In this document: positions 19,991 to 29,906 of the stretch, in pieces
Numbering within the stretch: position 1 is the stretch's first letter
How the letters are laid out: each line of letters begins with the position of its first letter
Assembly (NCBI RefSeq): GCF_013282745.1
Contig: NZ_CP054044.1
Location: 434,001-498,000 of the forward strand
DNA from: Yersinia bercovieri ATCC 43970
Lineage (GTDB): Bacteria > Pseudomonadota > Gammaproteobacteria > Enterobacterales > Enterobacteriaceae
DNA: 64,000 bases
Direction of reading: 5' to 3'
Notes under the pieces: model-generated
Database searches by the model: none
What the model saw: the letters and a program-made list of their open reading frames with translations, nothing else
What the model was told of the DNA's origin: nothing
Position numbers and translations under genes: made by a program

Positions 19991-21169
19991 TTAACGTTCA
20001 ACCCAGCCCAATGTTCGCCGGGCAAATGCATCACGAACCGCCGGCAGGTACTCCATCGACATCAATGCCAGGTTGCGACCCACCACCAGCGGCCCATAAC
20101 GGTTGGCAAACAGGCGAATCAAGCCATCGGTGACACCAATGGTGGCCTGCTGATCCTGCCGCCGCCGCTGTTGGTATTGGGCAAGTACCCCGTAGTTGCC
20201 GGGATCGCGCCCCAACGAGGTGGCCTGCGCAATGGTTTCGGCAAGCGACATCACATCGCGCAGCCCCAGATTGAAGCCTTGCCCGGCAATCGGATGCAGT
20301 GTTTGCGCAGCATTGCCGACTAATGCCAGGCGGTGGCTGACATGGCGCGAGGCGGTGAGTAGCTGTAATGGATAGCTGTGGCGCTGCCCTACATGGCGCA
20401 TTTTTCCCAACCGCCAGCCGAAAGCACGCTGTAACTCAGCCAGAAAACGGGTGTCGTCCCAGCTATCGACTTGCTGTTGATCTTGTTTTGCATGGCACCA
20501 GACCAGTGAGCTGCGCCCCTGCGACATCGGCAGCAGTGCCAATGGCCCATGGCGGGTAAAGCGCTCAAAGGCACGGCCCTCGGGCAGCTCGGAGGTGGTG
20601 ACATTGGCAATCACCGCAATCTGCTGGTAATCCTGCTGCTGCCACTGAATATTACAGGCGCGGGCCAGTGTCGAGTGAGATCCATCTGCTGCCACCAGTA
20701 ATTTGGCGCTCAGTTGCTGCCCATTATCCAGCGTCACAGCGGCGGATTCAGCAGTGCGCACCACATCCACCACTTTCGCCGGACAATGTAACGTCACACC
20801 CGGTGCTTTCTGCAACAAGGCGAACAGCCGTTTACCGGCATCAAACAGCTCAATGACATTACCCAGCGCCGGCACGCGATAGTCGTGCGCTCGTAAATTC
20901 ACGCAGCCGGAGTGGCCGCTGTCGCTGACATGGACATGATCAATGGCGGTAGCACAATCGGCCAGTGCCGACCAGATGCCAATGCGGTCCAGCTGTTGGC
21001 ATGTCCCCTGCGCCAGCGCAATGGCTCTGGCATCAAAACCCGGATGCGCTCGGCTATCCGGCTGCTGCGCTTCCACCAACGCGACTGGCACTCTTCCTTG
21101 CGTCAGGGATGAGATAGCCAGTGCCAGTGTCGCACCGGCCATACCGCCACCCACAATGATCACGCTCAT
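19991..21169 (-). CDS. ubiH: 2-octaprenyl-6-methoxyphenol hydroxylase UbiH
   Basis: FAD-dependent C1 hydroxylase of ubiquinone biosynthesis, 392 residues (E. coli 392). The N-terminal dinucleotide-binding motif is VGGGMAGATLALAIS, followed by the family motif LLVAADGSHSTLARACNI. The second FAD motif LVGNAAQTLHPIAGQGFNLGLRD is intact, in contrast to the broken neighbour ubiI. The start MSVIIVGGGMAG follows the pepP stop by 3 bases, so the run pepP-ubiH-ubiI is an operon, as in E. coli. Confidence 0.97.
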   Translation of the reverse strand: MSVIIVGGGMAGATLALAISSLTQGRVPVALVEAQQPDSRAHPGFDARAIALAQGTCQQLDRIGIWSALADCATAIDHVHVSDSGHSGCVNLRAHDYRVPALGNVIELFDAGKRLFALLQKAPGVTLHCPAKVVDVVRTAESAAVTLDNGQQLSAKLLVAADGSHSTLARACNIQWQQQDYQQIAVIANVTTSELPEGRAFERFTRHGPLALLPMSQGRSSLVWCHAKQDQQQVDSWDDTRFLAELQRAFGWRLGKMRHVGQRHSYPLQLLTASRHVSHRLALVGNAAQTLHPIAGQGFNLGLRDVMSLAETIAQATSLGRDPGNYGVLAQYQQRRRQDQQATIGVTDGLIRLFANRYGPLVVGRNLALMSMEYLPAVRDAFARRTLGWVER

Positions 21170-21172
21170 CAG

Positions 21173-22486
21173 TTATCTCGCCGTCGCCATTAATGCTTCA
21201 ATGTCATCGGGATCTTTTACCACACTGGCGGTCAGGTTCTCATTGCCGTCAGCGGTGATCACGATGTCATCCTCGATACGGATACCAATGCCGCGATACT
21301 GCGCGGGAACATCAGCATCCGGCGCGATGTAGAGACCCGGCTCGATAGTCAGCGCCATACCTGGCTCAAGAGTGCGGCCACGATCACTGTTGATATAGTC
21401 GCCGACATCATGGACATCCAGCCCCAGCCAGTGGCTCAACCCGTGCATAAAGAATGGCTTATGCGCCTGCTCCACGATGAGTTGCTCGACATCACCTTGC
21501 AAAATGCCCAAATCGACCAGGCCAGTAATCATGATCCGCACCACCTGCTCCGTCACTTCGCGGATGCTGGTGCCTGGGCGGAACAGTTCCAGTGATTTAT
21601 TAATGGAGGCGAGCACGATGTCATAAATCTCCCGCTGCGCTGGCGTGAATTTGCCATTCACCGGGAAGGTGCGGGTGATATCGCCCGCATAGCCCTGATA
21701 TTCGCAGCCCGCATCAATGAGCACCAGTTCGCCATCCCGCAGTTCACACTCATTTTCGGTGTAATGCAGGATGCAGCCATTTTCACCGCCGCCGACGATG
21801 GTGTTATAAGCCGGATAGCGCGCACCGTGGCGGGTAAATTCATGCAGAATCTCCCCTTCCAGCTGGTACTCAAACATACCGGGCCGGCATTTTTCCATTG
21901 CACGGGTATGGGCTAGCGCACTGATTTCACCCGCGCGGCGCATCACGGCAATCTCCTCTTCTGACTTAAACAGGCGCATTTCATGCAGCCATGGCCGCCA
22001 GTCAGTTAAGGTTGCAGGTGCACGCAGATTTTTACGAAAACCGTTACGTAATCTTTCCAGTGCGGCAAAGACAATTTTATCCGCGTAGGCGTATTGGCCC
22101 TGCGCGTGGTAAACCACATCAAGACGATTGAGCAGCAGGTAGAGTTGTTCATCGATCTCATCGAAAGGTAGCGCCCGATCAACCCCTAACTTCGCCGGGG
22201 CAGCCTCTTGCCCTAAGCGGCGACCAAACCAGATTTCAGCGGTTAAATCCCGCAGCCGGTTAAACAGCACGCTGTGGTTATGAGTCTCATCGCTTTTCAC
22301 CAGAATCAGTACCGCCTGCGGCTCATTGAAGCCTGTCAGGTAGCTAAAATCGCTGTTCTGCCGATAGGGATATTCAGAATCTGCGCTGCGTGTAGCTTCT
22401 GGTGCCGCAAAAATAATTGCCGCACTGCCCGGAGCCATCTTCGCCAATAGCGCCTGACGGCGGTTCTGGTACTCTTGCTGAGTCAT
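21173..22486 (-). CDS. pepP: Xaa-Pro aminopeptidase P
   Basis: Dinuclear-manganese peptidase that removes N-terminal residues preceding proline. It has 437 residues (E. coli 441) from ATG 22486 (MTQQEYQNRRQALLAKM). That start has an AGGAGG ribosome-binding site with good spacing; the ATG at 22522 is less likely. The N-terminal creatinase-like domain is followed by the pita-bread domain. Metal ligands are visible in LIDAGCEYQGYAGDITRTFP (two Asp), HGLSHWLGLDVHDVGD (His), ALTIEPGLYI (Glu) and GIRIEDDIVIT (Glu). It lies between ygfB and ubiH. Confidence 0.97.
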   Translation of the reverse strand: MTQQEYQNRRQALLAKMAPGSAAIIFAAPEATRSADSEYPYRQNSDFSYLTGFNEPQAVLILVKSDETHNHSVLFNRLRDLTAEIWFGRRLGQEAAPAKLGVDRALPFDEIDEQLYLLLNRLDVVYHAQGQYAYADKIVFAALERLRNGFRKNLRAPATLTDWRPWLHEMRLFKSEEEIAVMRRAGEISALAHTRAMEKCRPGMFEYQLEGEILHEFTRHGARYPAYNTIVGGGENGCILHYTENECELRDGELVLIDAGCEYQGYAGDITRTFPVNGKFTPAQREIYDIVLASINKSLELFRPGTSIREVTEQVVRIMITGLVDLGILQGDVEQLIVEQAHKPFFMHGLSHWLGLDVHDVGDYINSDRGRTLEPGMALTIEPGLYIAPDADVPAQYRGIGIRIEDDIVITADGNENLTASVVKDPDDIEALMATAR

Positions 22487-22543
22487 TACACCCTCCTGAA
22501 ATATCCGATTTTCATCATCCAACGCACAACCTGGTTGGTTCGC

Positions 22544-23122
22544 TTAATGTAGCGTCGGCTTGCGCATCTCTGGCGCAGTAGGTTTTTCTTGCGTAAATTC
22601 GATATGGCACAAAATAGAGGCCACGCGCACATACTCAATGACCTCTTCCAGAGATTGGGCTAGCTCTTCCTGATCTTCATCTTCGTCATAGCCTAACTGA
22701 GCGATATTACGCAGATCGTCGATGGCTTCACCCACTTCTCCTTTCACCTGCGCCAATTTAGGTTGCAGCATCCCAAGCCCTAGCAGGAAATGGTTCACCC
22801 AACCGGATAATGCATCAGCGCGCTCAAATACCGTAATTTCATCGCCTTCAGGGATCAGCAACTGAAACATAAAACCTTCATTTTCCAGTGCATCTTGTGT
22901 TGCTTGATGTAACTGCTGTAACTGCAAACCTAGCGTCTGTGGGAAGGCAACACCGTCATTGGTCAGGTCATGCACCAACACGCGCCAGCCCTCGTCTTTA
23001 CTACCACCGCAGAGTATGCCGCTGATCAGGCCGTGCATTTCAGCAGGGGTTAATGCCACTGCTTGCTGGTTCAACGCCAGGGCAACGGATTGATAAGTTG
23101 GTAATGTATTCTCTATAGACAT
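22544..23122 (-). CDS. ygfB: YgfB/UPF0149 family protein
   Basis: Helical protein of 192 residues, the E. coli YgfB length. The family core is present: [14 protein letters not shown], a middle region [10 protein letters not shown] and [14 protein letters not shown], then a very acidic stretch [27 protein letters not shown]. Its cellular role is not established in enterobacteria; a Pseudomonas homologue has been linked to AmpC regulation. It is the first gene of the ygfB-pepP-ubiH-ubiI run and divergent from zapA. Confidence 0.93.
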   Translation of the reverse strand: MSIENTLPTYQSVALALNQQAVALTPAEMHGLISGILCGGSKDEGWRVLVHDLTNDGVAFPQTLGLQLQQLHQATQDALENEGFMFQLLIPEGDEITVFERADALSGWVNHFLLGLGMLQPKLAQVKGEVGEAIDDLRNIAQLGYDEDEDQEELAQSLEEVIEYVRVASILCHIEFTQEKPTAPEMRKPTLH

Positions 23123-23206
23123 GCGTATTGGTCATCGTTGGCTGGATAAGTTCATGTTATGCTACCATCAAGCTCAGTCCCTATACCAGAAAACGCATAG
23201 CCATAT

Positions 23207-23328
23207 TACCCTATAGCTTTCAAGATGCAGGCAGGCGGCAAATGAAGGAATCCCGCTGAACTTACACCAGCAAGTGATTCGGTGAGTGAGAGCAGCCAAC
23301 ACACCAGCAACTTGAAAGATGACGGGTA
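23207..23328. repeat. ERIC repeat upstream of zapA
   Basis: About 122 bases bounded by TACCC and GGGTA, with terminal complementarity (CTTTCAAG and CTTGAAAG) and the core AGTGATTCGGTGAGTGAGAG. It matches the enterobacterial repetitive intergenic consensus, including the regions used for the ERIC1R/ERIC2 primers. It lies in the ygfB-zapA divergent gap, about 110 bases before the zapA start, and may affect either promoter or leader. Confidence 0.85.
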
Positions 23329-23436
23329 GGGGTTGTATCTTGGTAAACAGGTATATATAGTGACGCCCGCTTTGCAGCTATGAGCAATTTGCCTCTGGTT
23401 TTCAAGGCTGGCGCGAAAATTAGTCAGGAAGGTGGC

Positions 23437-23766
23437 ATGTCTGCACAACCGGTAGATATTCAAGTTTTTGGTCGCTCGTTAAGGGTAAACTGTCCGCCAG
23501 AACAACAAGATGCGTTGAATATGGCTGCAGAAGATCTTAACCAACGGTTGCAAGATCTTAAAGTTCGCACTAGAGTCACAAATACTGAGCAGTTAGTTTT
23601 TATCGCGGCATTGAACGTCTGTCACGAATTAGCTCAGGAAAGGTTGAAAACCCGTGACTATGCATCCAATATGGAGCAACGTATTCGGATGTTACAACAG
23701 ACCATTGAACAGGCGCTGCTTGAACAAGGTCGCATCTCTGAACGTCAGGATGCACAGTTTGAATAA
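23437..23766 (+). CDS. zapA: Cell division protein ZapA
   Basis: FtsZ-associated protein that bundles FtsZ filaments at the division ring. It has 109 residues (the usual length) from ATG 23437, [18 protein letters not shown], preceded by AGGAAGG; the upstream in-frame ATG at 23380 gives a non-conserved leader. An N-terminal beta/alpha domain (about 1-45) is followed by a long C-terminal coiled coil from about residue 60 ([38 protein letters not shown]). It is followed by 6S RNA, the standard zapA-ssrS-ygfA order. Confidence 0.96.
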   Translation: MSAQPVDIQVFGRSLRVNCPPEQQDALNMAAEDLNQRLQDLKVRTRVTNTEQLVFIAALNVCHELAQERLKTRDYASNMEQRIRMLQQTIEQALLEQGRISERQDAQFE

Positions 23767-23803
23767 ATCTCTGTTGAATGATAGATTCAATAGCGAGTAA
23801 AGA

Positions 23804-23986
23804 ATTTCTCTGAGGTGTTTGCCAGCGGGCCAGTCCCCTGAGCCGATATTTAATACCAACAGAATGTAGTGCCTCCGTAACCGGTGCGCATGCTCGGTCC
23901 GCCGAGAAGCCTTAAGGTTGCGACGCTGCGTTCACCTTGAACCATGGGTTCAAGGGTTACAGCCTGCGGCGGCATCTCGGAGATCC
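23804..23986 (+). ncRNA. ssrS: 6S RNA
   Basis: 6S RNA binds sigma-70 RNA polymerase in stationary phase. The 5' end ATTTCTCTGAGGTGTTTGCC, the closing-stem block GCGGGCCAGTCCCCTGAGCC and the conserved GTGCGCATGCTCGGTC are present. So are AGAAGCCTTAA, CTTGAACCATGGGTTCAAGG and the 3' strand GCCTGCGGCGGCATCTCGGA. The length of about 183 nt equals E. coli 6S. It lies between zapA and ygfA; in E. coli ssrS is processed from a transcript shared with ygfA. Confidence 0.97.
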
Positions 23987-24051
23987 CTTTCTTAGCGGGT
24001 AACTTATATTTTGAGTTATCACGTTCGTTTGATATAAGCCACTCTTCACCT

Positions 24052-24095
24052 CTTTAAGTCATCTGTCTTTAAGTCAACCACATGTCTTTAAGTCA
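24052..24095 (+). repeat. Three tandem CTTTAAGTCA repeats between 6S RNA and ygfA
   Basis: CTTTAAGTCA occurs at 24052-24061, 24067-24076 and 24086-24095. The last two belong to a 19-base direct repeat, GTCTTTAAGTCAACYACAT. The third copy ends 5 bases before the first candidate ygfA start, where the ribosome-binding site should be. Its role is unknown. Confidence 0.75.
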
Positions 24096-24100
24096 ACTAC

Positions 24101-24715
24101 ATGCATCTAAACCCGCAACAGACTTTGAATCCACAACACGCCCTTGAGCGGCATAACATTCGCAAAGAAATTCGTGCGCGTCGACGTCTGCTAACACCGG
24201 AACAACAGCAACACGCTGCCGATTTGGTCGCCAGTCATCTCGCTGCCCATGATAAAATTCAACAAGCCAACACCGTGGCGATATTTCTTTCCTTTGATGG
24301 TGAGCTGAATACCGGCCCTATCATTGAGATGTTGTGGCAGCAGCAAAAACAGGTTTACCTGCCTGTTCTCCACCCTTTCAGCGCCGGTAATCTATTATTT
24401 CTCCGCTATCGCCCCGATAGCCAGCTCATCCGTAATCGCCTGAAGATCCTGGAACCACAGCTTGATGTGCGTGAAGTTCTGCCGCTCAATCAGTTGGATG
24501 TGGTAATCACCCCTCTGGTGGCCTTTGATAGCCATGGTCAGCGCTTAGGTATGGGGGGCGGGTTTTATGATCGTACACTGCAACACTGGCAGCAAGCTGG
24601 CCCCTACCCTATTGGGCTGGCCCATGATTGCCAACGAGTCGAGCATTTACCGAGTGAATATTGGGATGTGCCGTTGCCAGAGATTGTGACAGCCGAAAAA
24701 GTCTGGCGCTGGTGA
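24101..24715 (+). CDS. ygfA: 5-formyltetrahydrofolate cyclo-ligase
   Basis: Converts 5-formyl-THF to 5,10-methenyl-THF with ATP. In E. coli the gene also affects persister formation. The protein is up to 204 residues, longer at the N-terminus than E. coli YgfA (182). The conserved body begins at about IRKEIRARRRLLTPEQQQ. Motifs are YLPVLHPFSAGNLLFLRY and the ATP/phosphate loop FDSHGQRLGMGGGFYDRTL. The first ATG (24101) has no clear Shine-Dalgarno, so the true start is unsure. It lies downstream of ssrS and converges with serA at a shared terminator. Confidence 0.92.
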   Translation: MHLNPQQTLNPQHALERHNIRKEIRARRRLLTPEQQQHAADLVASHLAAHDKIQQANTVAIFLSFDGELNTGPIIEMLWQQQKQVYLPVLHPFSAGNLLFLRYRPDSQLIRNRLKILEPQLDVREVLPLNQLDVVITPLVAFDSHGQRLGMGGGFYDRTLQHWQQAGPYPIGLAHDCQRVEHLPSEYWDVPLPEIVTAEKVWRW

Positions 24716-24732
24716 GCTAGGGCGTTCAACAT

Positions 24733-24766
24733 AAAAAAACACCCGATATTATACATAGCGGGTGTT
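24733..24766 (-). terminator. serA terminator
   Basis: AACACCCG and CGGGTGTT form an 8-bp stem with a 13-base loop. On the minus strand it is followed by seven T (24739-24733), 9 bases after the serA stop. It lies 17 bases past the ygfA stop and may work weakly in both directions. Confidence 0.85.
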
Positions 24767-24774
24767 TAGTCATA

Positions 24775-26016
24775 TCAGTACAACAAACGTGCGCGGATAG
24801 TCCCTGGGATAGCCTTCATCGCTTGCAACGCTCTTTCTGCATTTTCCTCATCATCAGTTTCAACGTCGATCACGACGTAACCGATTTCAGCGCTGGTTTG
24901 CAAATACTGCGCGGCGATGTTGACGTTCTGCTCAGCAAAGATTCTGTTAATGCTGGTCAGAATGCCTGGGCGGTTCTCATGGATATGCAGCAGACGGCGG
25001 GTATTATCACCATGGGCTGGCAGAGAAACTTCCGGGAAGTTGACCGCAGACAGCGTGGAGCCGTTATCGGAATACTTCGCCAACTTACCGGCCACTTCAT
25101 CACCGATATTTTCCTGCGCTTCCTGAGTTGAACCACCGATATGCGGAGTCAATAACACATTGTCAAACTCACACAATGGTGAATTGAACGGCTCTTTATT
25201 GGTTGCTGGCTCTTCAGGGAAGACGTCGATTGCCGCCCCTGCCAGATGATTGCTCGCCAAAGCATCACACAGGGCCGGGATATCAACCACAGTACCGCGT
25301 GAGGCGTTAATTAGCATCGCGCCCGGCTTCATCAGGGCCAACTGCTCAGGGCCAATCATATTTTTGGTGGAGTGGTTTTCCGGCACATGCAGGCTAATCA
25401 CATCACTCATATTCAGCAAATCAGACAGATGGCGAACCTGCTGTGCATTCCCCAACGACAGCTTATTTTCGATATCGTAGAAGAAAACTTTCATGCCGAC
25501 ACTTTCAGCCAAAATACCCAGCTGTGTGCCGATATGACCATAACCGATGATGCCCAGTTTCTTACCGCGGGCTTCATAGGAGCCGACCGCCAGCTTATTC
25601 CACTCACCACGATGGGCTTTGGCATTCGCCGACGGAATCCCTCGGAACATCAGCAGTAACTCACCCAGCACCATTTCGGCCACCGAACGAGTATTGGAGA
25701 AAGGTGCATTGAATACCGGCACGCCGCGCGTGGTGGCCGCCTTTAAATCAACCTGATTGGTACCGATACAGAAACAACCAACCGCAACCAATTTTTCTGC
25801 TGCGGCAAAAACCTCTTCGGACAGATGAGTGCGCGATCGAATTCCGATGAAGTGGGCATCACGAATAGATTCTTTCAGTGATTCGGTGTCTAAGGCACCT
25901 TTATGGTATTCAATATTGCTATATCCGGCTGCACGCAGATTATCAACTGTGCTCTGGTGCACCCCTTCCACTAACAGAAACTTAATTCTGTCTTTCTCCA
26001 GTGATACTTTTGCCAT
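24775..26016 (-). CDS. serA: D-3-phosphoglycerate dehydrogenase
   Basis: First enzyme of serine biosynthesis, feedback-inhibited by serine. It has 413 residues (E. coli 410). Substrate domain halves flank an NAD-binding Rossmann domain with LGIIGYGHIGTQLGILAESVGM. The catalytic Arg lies in NASRGTVVDIPAL, Glu in IDVFPEEP and His in LLTPHIGGSTQEAQ. A C-terminal ACT domain (from about 340, LLHIHENRPGILTSINRIFAEQ) carries the serine site. The upstream gap holds a strong CRP-like site at 26226; E. coli serA is controlled by Lrp and CRP. Confidence 0.98.
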   Translation of the reverse strand: MAKVSLEKDRIKFLLVEGVHQSTVDNLRAAGYSNIEYHKGALDTESLKESIRDAHFIGIRSRTHLSEEVFAAAEKLVAVGCFCIGTNQVDLKAATTRGVPVFNAPFSNTRSVAEMVLGELLLMFRGIPSANAKAHRGEWNKLAVGSYEARGKKLGIIGYGHIGTQLGILAESVGMKVFFYDIENKLSLGNAQQVRHLSDLLNMSDVISLHVPENHSTKNMIGPEQLALMKPGAMLINASRGTVVDIPALCDALASNHLAGAAIDVFPEEPATNKEPFNSPLCEFDNVLLTPHIGGSTQEAQENIGDEVAGKLAKYSDNGSTLSAVNFPEVSLPAHGDNTRRLLHIHENRPGILTSINRIFAEQNVNIAAQYLQTSAEIGYVVIDVETDDEENAERALQAMKAIPGTIRARLLY

Positions 26017-26225
26017 GTCCCCGACCCTATTTTCAGACTTCAGATGTGGCTGCCGCTATCGAATGAATCCGGTCAGCACCCTGTCAACATAACAAATATT
26101 ACGCAGGCAGCAATACAAACGATTGCCTACCTATCAGCATAACAATCAGCACAAGTGTTAATTTATGGAATAAAAAACTGGCGGCGAGAGGGTTAATGGT
26201 AGGTTAATAAATTGAAATGACGAAA

Positions 26226-26241
26226 TGTGATATATATCACC
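26226..26241. promoter_or_regulatory. CRP-like binding site in the serA-rpiA gap
   Basis: TGTGA TATATA TCACC, preceded by AAA and followed by AAATTT, is near the CRP consensus TGTGA-N6-TCACA with one mismatch. It lies 210 bases upstream of the serA ATG, in a 315-base gap that otherwise holds AT-rich sequence and no gene. rpiA ends on the other side, so serA is the likely target. Confidence 0.6.
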
Positions 26242-26331
26242 AAATTTAACGTTTTTAAGAAAAGATATTTAAAGGCAAAAAAGTTATCAGGATGAAGCTG
26301 TGTCACCTCATCCTGAAAATGATTTAGCCGA

Positions 26332-26991
26332 TTATTTTACTATCGTCTTAACACCATCAGCGGTGCCAATCAGTGCCACATCAGCACCACGGTTGGCAAA
26401 TAACCCGACCGTCACCACACCGGCAATTCCGTTGATTTTATTCTCTAACGCCACAGCATCCAAAATCGTCAGGTTGTGCACATCCAAAATAACGTTGCCG
26501 TTATCGGTCAGCACATTTTGGCGATATTCTGGCAATCCGCCCAGCTTAACCAACTCACGAGCCACATAAGAGCGGGCCATCGGGATCACTTCGACGGGCA
26601 GCGGGAACTTGCCCAGCAGATCAACCTGTTTGCTCGCATCGGCAATGCAGATAAACTTACGGGCGATTGCCGCAATGATTTTCTCGCGGGTCAGGGCCGC
26701 ACCACCGCCTTTGATCATCTGCATATGGCCGTTAATCTCATCAGCGCCATCAACATAGATATCCAGCACATCCACTTCGTTGCAATCAAAGACATGAATG
26801 CCGTAACTTTTCAGTTTAGCGGTAGAGGCGTCAGAGCTGGAAACCGCCCCTTCAATTTGATCTTTGATCGAGCCGAGAGCATCAATAAAGTGTGCTGCGG
26901 TGGAGCCAGTACCAACGCCGACGATGGTGCCGGGTTTGACGTAATCTAATGCTGCCCAGCCCACTGCTTTTTTAAGTTCATCCTGAGTCAT
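26332..26991 (-). CDS. rpiA: Ribose-5-phosphate isomerase A
   Basis: Interconverts ribose 5-phosphate and ribulose 5-phosphate in the non-oxidative pentose phosphate pathway, working with Tkt encoded further on. It has 219 residues, the E. coli length. Motifs: [16 protein letters not shown] (phosphate loop), [18 protein letters not shown] (catalytic region) and [19 protein letters not shown]. It is divergent from argP, with 231 bases between start codons; argP next to rpiA is the conserved order. Confidence 0.98.
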   Translation of the reverse strand: MTQDELKKAVGWAALDYVKPGTIVGVGTGSTAAHFIDALGSIKDQIEGAVSSSDASTAKLKSYGIHVFDCNEVDVLDIYVDGADEINGHMQMIKGGGAALTREKIIAAIARKFICIADASKQVDLLGKFPLPVEVIPMARSYVARELVKLGGLPEYRQNVLTDNGNVILDVHNLTILDAVALENKINGIAGVVTVGLFANRGADVALIGTADGVKTIVK

Positions 26992-27222
26992 GGTGAGTTC
27001 ACTGCCTATGATATGAAAAAACTGTATCCATTATAGAACATGCGCAGGATAAATCGTCGCAATAAAGCGGACTTGCGACGCGGTTAATTCTAGCTGGATC
27101 ACAGTTATAGCGGTTTATTTATGGCGGGCACTTTACTCTTCAGCCAGAGTAAAATGACCAAAATATGGCGGCGAAATGTGGCATAGTGCGGTATCGACTT
27201 AATATTTGGAGAGATGACTCCG

Positions 27223-28116
27223 ATGAAACGCCCAGACTACCGTACGCTACAAGCGCTGGACGCGGTGATCCGTGAACGCGGTTTTGAACGCGCTGCACAA
27301 AAACTTTGCATCACCCAATCGGCGGTATCTCAACGCATTAAGCAGTTGGAGAACCTGTTCGGTCAGCCGCTGTTAGTGCGCACAGTGCCCCCTCGTCCTA
27401 CAGAGCAGGGGCAGAAACTGCTCGCCTTACTGCATCAAGTGGAGTTGCTGGAGGAGGAGTGGCTCGGCAATGATAACGGCGTGGATACGCCGCTATTGCT
27501 ATCACTGGCGGTCAACGCCGACAGTCTGGCGACCTGGCTGTTACCGGCATTGAAACCGGTGCTGGCAGACTCCCCAATCCGGCTGAATTTGCAGGTTGAA
27601 GATGAAACCCGAACCCAGGAGCGGCTGCGTCGTGGGGAAGTGGTGGGGGCGGTCAGTATCCAACCACAGCCACTGCCGAGCTGTTTGGTTGACCAACTGG
27701 GTGCGCTGGACTATCTGTTTGTGGCGTCCAAACCCTTCGCTGAGCGCTACTTCCCCAATGGGGTGACCCGCTCGGCATTGCTGAAAGCACCTGCGGTGGC
27801 CTTTGACCATCTGGATGATATGCATCAGGCATTTTTACAGCAGAATTTTGATTTATCACCCGGCAGCGTCCCCTGCCATATCGTTAACTCGTCGGAAGCC
27901 TTTGTGCAGTTGGCAAGGCAGGGCACTACTTGCTGCATGATCCCGCATCTGCAAATCGAAAAAGAGTTGGCGTCAGGGGAGTTGATTGATTTGACTCCGG
28001 GGCTACGGCAGCGGCGAATGCTGTTCTGGCACCGTTTTGCACCGGAAAGCCGGACCATGAGGAAAGTGACTGACGCCCTGTTATCTTATGGGCGTCAGGT
28101 ATTGCGGCAGGACTGA
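27223..28116 (+). CDS. argP: LysR-type regulator ArgP
   Basis: ArgP (IciA) senses lysine and arginine and activates argO, among others. It has 297 residues, as in E. coli. I chose ATG 27223 ([20 protein letters not shown]) because the GGAGAG ribosome-binding site at 27208-27213 is correctly spaced for it and too close for the ATG at 27214. The winged helix-turn-helix lies at about 18-37 ([20 protein letters not shown]), followed by the periplasmic-binding-like effector domain. Its target argO lies one gene further on. The stop is separated from the convergent yggE stop by a single base. Confidence 0.97.
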   Translation: MKRPDYRTLQALDAVIRERGFERAAQKLCITQSAVSQRIKQLENLFGQPLLVRTVPPRPTEQGQKLLALLHQVELLEEEWLGNDNGVDTPLLLSLAVNADSLATWLLPALKPVLADSPIRLNLQVEDETRTQERLRRGEVVGAVSIQPQPLPSCLVDQLGALDYLFVASKPFAERYFPNGVTRSALLKAPAVAFDHLDDMHQAFLQQNFDLSPGSVPCHIVNSSEAFVQLARQGTTCCMIPHLQIEKELASGELIDLTPGLRQRRMLFWHRFAPESRTMRKVTDALLSYGRQVLRQD

Positions 28117-28117
28117 G

Positions 28118-28861
28118 TTATTTGGCGGCAGGGGCGGCCGTTTGCAGCTCAAACACCACATCAACTTGATCATCGAAATGGATGGTCTGTTGTTCGTAAG
28201 TTTGGGCCGCATCCGTAGCCGGTGCTGCTTCAGCGCTCTTAAACATGCGGGCTACCGGCATCGGCTGGTAGTTCGCCACATGGTAACGAATACTGTAAAC
28301 AGGCCCCAGTTTGACCTTAAACCCTTCCGCTAAAGAACCGGCCTGGCTAATCGCGTTTTCAATGGCTTTTTTACGTGCCTGTTCGCGATAAGTGTCCGGG
28401 TTTGCGACCCCTAACTCCACTGCGCGGATCTCATTTAGACCCGATTTCAGCGCCCCATCCAGCAACTCGTTCAACTTATCCAGCTGGCGTAGAGTGACCT
28501 GAACCTGGCGCACCGCGCGATAACCTTTCAACACCGCTTCACCGGTTTTCTGGTAGTCGTATTCAGGTTGGGTGCGAATATTAGCTGCATTGATATCTTT
28601 CTTATCAATGCCACTTTTACGTAGGAAATCAAAATATTGCGCGACGCGGGTATCTGCCTGCTTTTTAGCATCGGCAGCATCTTTGGCCGATACACTGACC
28701 TCAATGGCGATGGTGGCGATATCCGGTACCGCATCAACACTGGCCGTACCGGAGGTGACAACATGCGGCCCTTCTGGCACTTCGGCAGCCTGAACTGATA
28801 GCGCCAAAGGTAACGTCCCTAATCCCATCATTGCGGCCAAAGCCAATGTCTTCAACTTCAC
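28118..28861 (-). CDS. yggE: Periplasmic SIMPL-domain protein YggE
   Basis: SIMPL/DUF541 protein that lowers oxidative stress in E. coli by an unknown mechanism. I chose GTG 28861 (product MKLKTLALAAMMGLGTL, 247 residues; E. coli 246) because AGGAGG lies 4 bases upstream. The ATG at 28882 would place extra residues before the signal peptide. The signal peptide probably ends after SVQA. The conserved core GTASVDAVPDIATIAIEVSV and LKGYRAVRQVQVTLRQLDKL follows. It is convergent with argP with a one-base gap. Confidence 0.93.
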   Translation of the reverse strand: MKLKTLALAAMMGLGTLPLALSVQAAEVPEGPHVVTSGTASVDAVPDIATIAIEVSVSAKDAADAKKQADTRVAQYFDFLRKSGIDKKDINAANIRTQPEYDYQKTGEAVLKGYRAVRQVQVTLRQLDKLNELLDGALKSGLNEIRAVELGVANPDTYREQARKKAIENAISQAGSLAEGFKVKLGPVYSIRYHVANYQPMPVARMFKSAEAAPATDAAQTYEQQTIHFDDQVDVVFELQTAAPAAK

Positions 28862-29076
28862 GGTGCCTCCTAATATATGCATGACAAATTATTCATGGTA
28901 AGCCAATCTACGCCAACCAGATAACCAGTGAATTCAATTAGCCACAAATATATTTGCAGTTAATTACACTTACTGAGGTCCTATTGGCAGAGTGATTAAT
29001 TTGCCGTCGGTAACGCCATCAACACATCAACCGTAGCATATCTTTCGAGGCATGGGATTCGGATTAATGATAAAAC

Positions 29077-29694
29077 TCACAGATTTAATCCCTGCTGCGC
29101 TAACTGAAACGCGATAAACCACATCACGCCCCCCACCAGCAGATTAATCACCCGCTGTGAGGTGGGCCGGTTAAGCCATGGCGATAGCCATGCCGCCAGC
29201 AGTGCCAGTGCAAAAAACCAGGCAACCGACGCACTCACCGCGCCAAAAGCAAACCAGGGACGGACATCAGGTAACAGTTGACCACCGAGACTCCCCAGCA
29301 CCACAAAGGTATCAAGATAGACATGGGGATTAAGCCAGGTCACCGCGAGTAGAGTGGCCACTATCGGCCAGCGGCCCTGTGCGCCCGCAGTGGCAGAAGA
29401 GGATGCGCCCTCACCCCGCCATGCGGCCACTAACGCCCCCCAGCCATACCAGAGCAAGAAAGCCACACCGCCCCACGTCACCAGTGCTAACAGCAGTGGT
29501 GAGCGGCTCAGTAGAGCGCTGCCGCCAAAAATACCCGCACAGATGAGGATGATGTCACTCAAGGCGCACAGCGAGGCACTCATCAAATGATGTTGCCGCT
29601 TGATACCCTGATTCATCACAAAGGCATTTTGTGGCCCAAGGGGCAAAATCATGGCGGCACTGAGGGCAAAACCTTGCAAAAATACAGCTAACAT
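29077..29694 (-). CDS. argO: Arginine exporter ArgO
   Basis: LysE-family exporter of arginine and canavanine, 205 residues (E. coli 211). Six hydrophobic segments are visible. The N-terminal family motif is [23 protein letters not shown] and a central [17 protein letters not shown] is present. ArgP, encoded two genes upstream, is its known activator. No second partner gene lies in the operon. The 212-base gap to mscS should hold the ArgP-controlled promoter, but I could not fix its elements. Confidence 0.95.
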   Translation of the reverse strand: MLAVFLQGFALSAAMILPLGPQNAFVMNQGIKRQHHLMSASLCALSDIILICAGIFGGSALLSRSPLLLALVTWGGVAFLLWYGWGALVAAWRGEGASSSATAGAQGRWPIVATLLAVTWLNPHVYLDTFVVLGSLGGQLLPDVRPWFAFGAVSASVAWFFALALLAAWLSPWLNRPTSQRVINLLVGGVMWFIAFQLAQQGLNL

Positions 29695-29854
29695 ACTGTT
29701 ACCTTTAGATAATACTCAGAGCTAACTGAGGAAATAGGAGAGCTATGAGCAGCATAGTACGGGGAGTTAATCATCAGAGGAAATTGATATTTCTTATCAA
29801 CTATAAGTAAAACTAATAACTGATAAATTTAGGGGCGCGGCGGGAAGAAGAGCG

Positions 29855-29879
29855 AATAAACGGGCCAATAACAGCCCGT
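29855..29879 (-). terminator. Weak terminator-like hairpin after mscS
   Basis: On the minus strand ACGGGC, 8-base loop, GCCCGT is followed by TTATT, 28 bases after the mscS stop. The stem is short and the T-run interrupted. Confidence 0.4.
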
Positions 29880-29906
29880 CTTGACAGGATTTACCATGCG
29901 CTAGAT

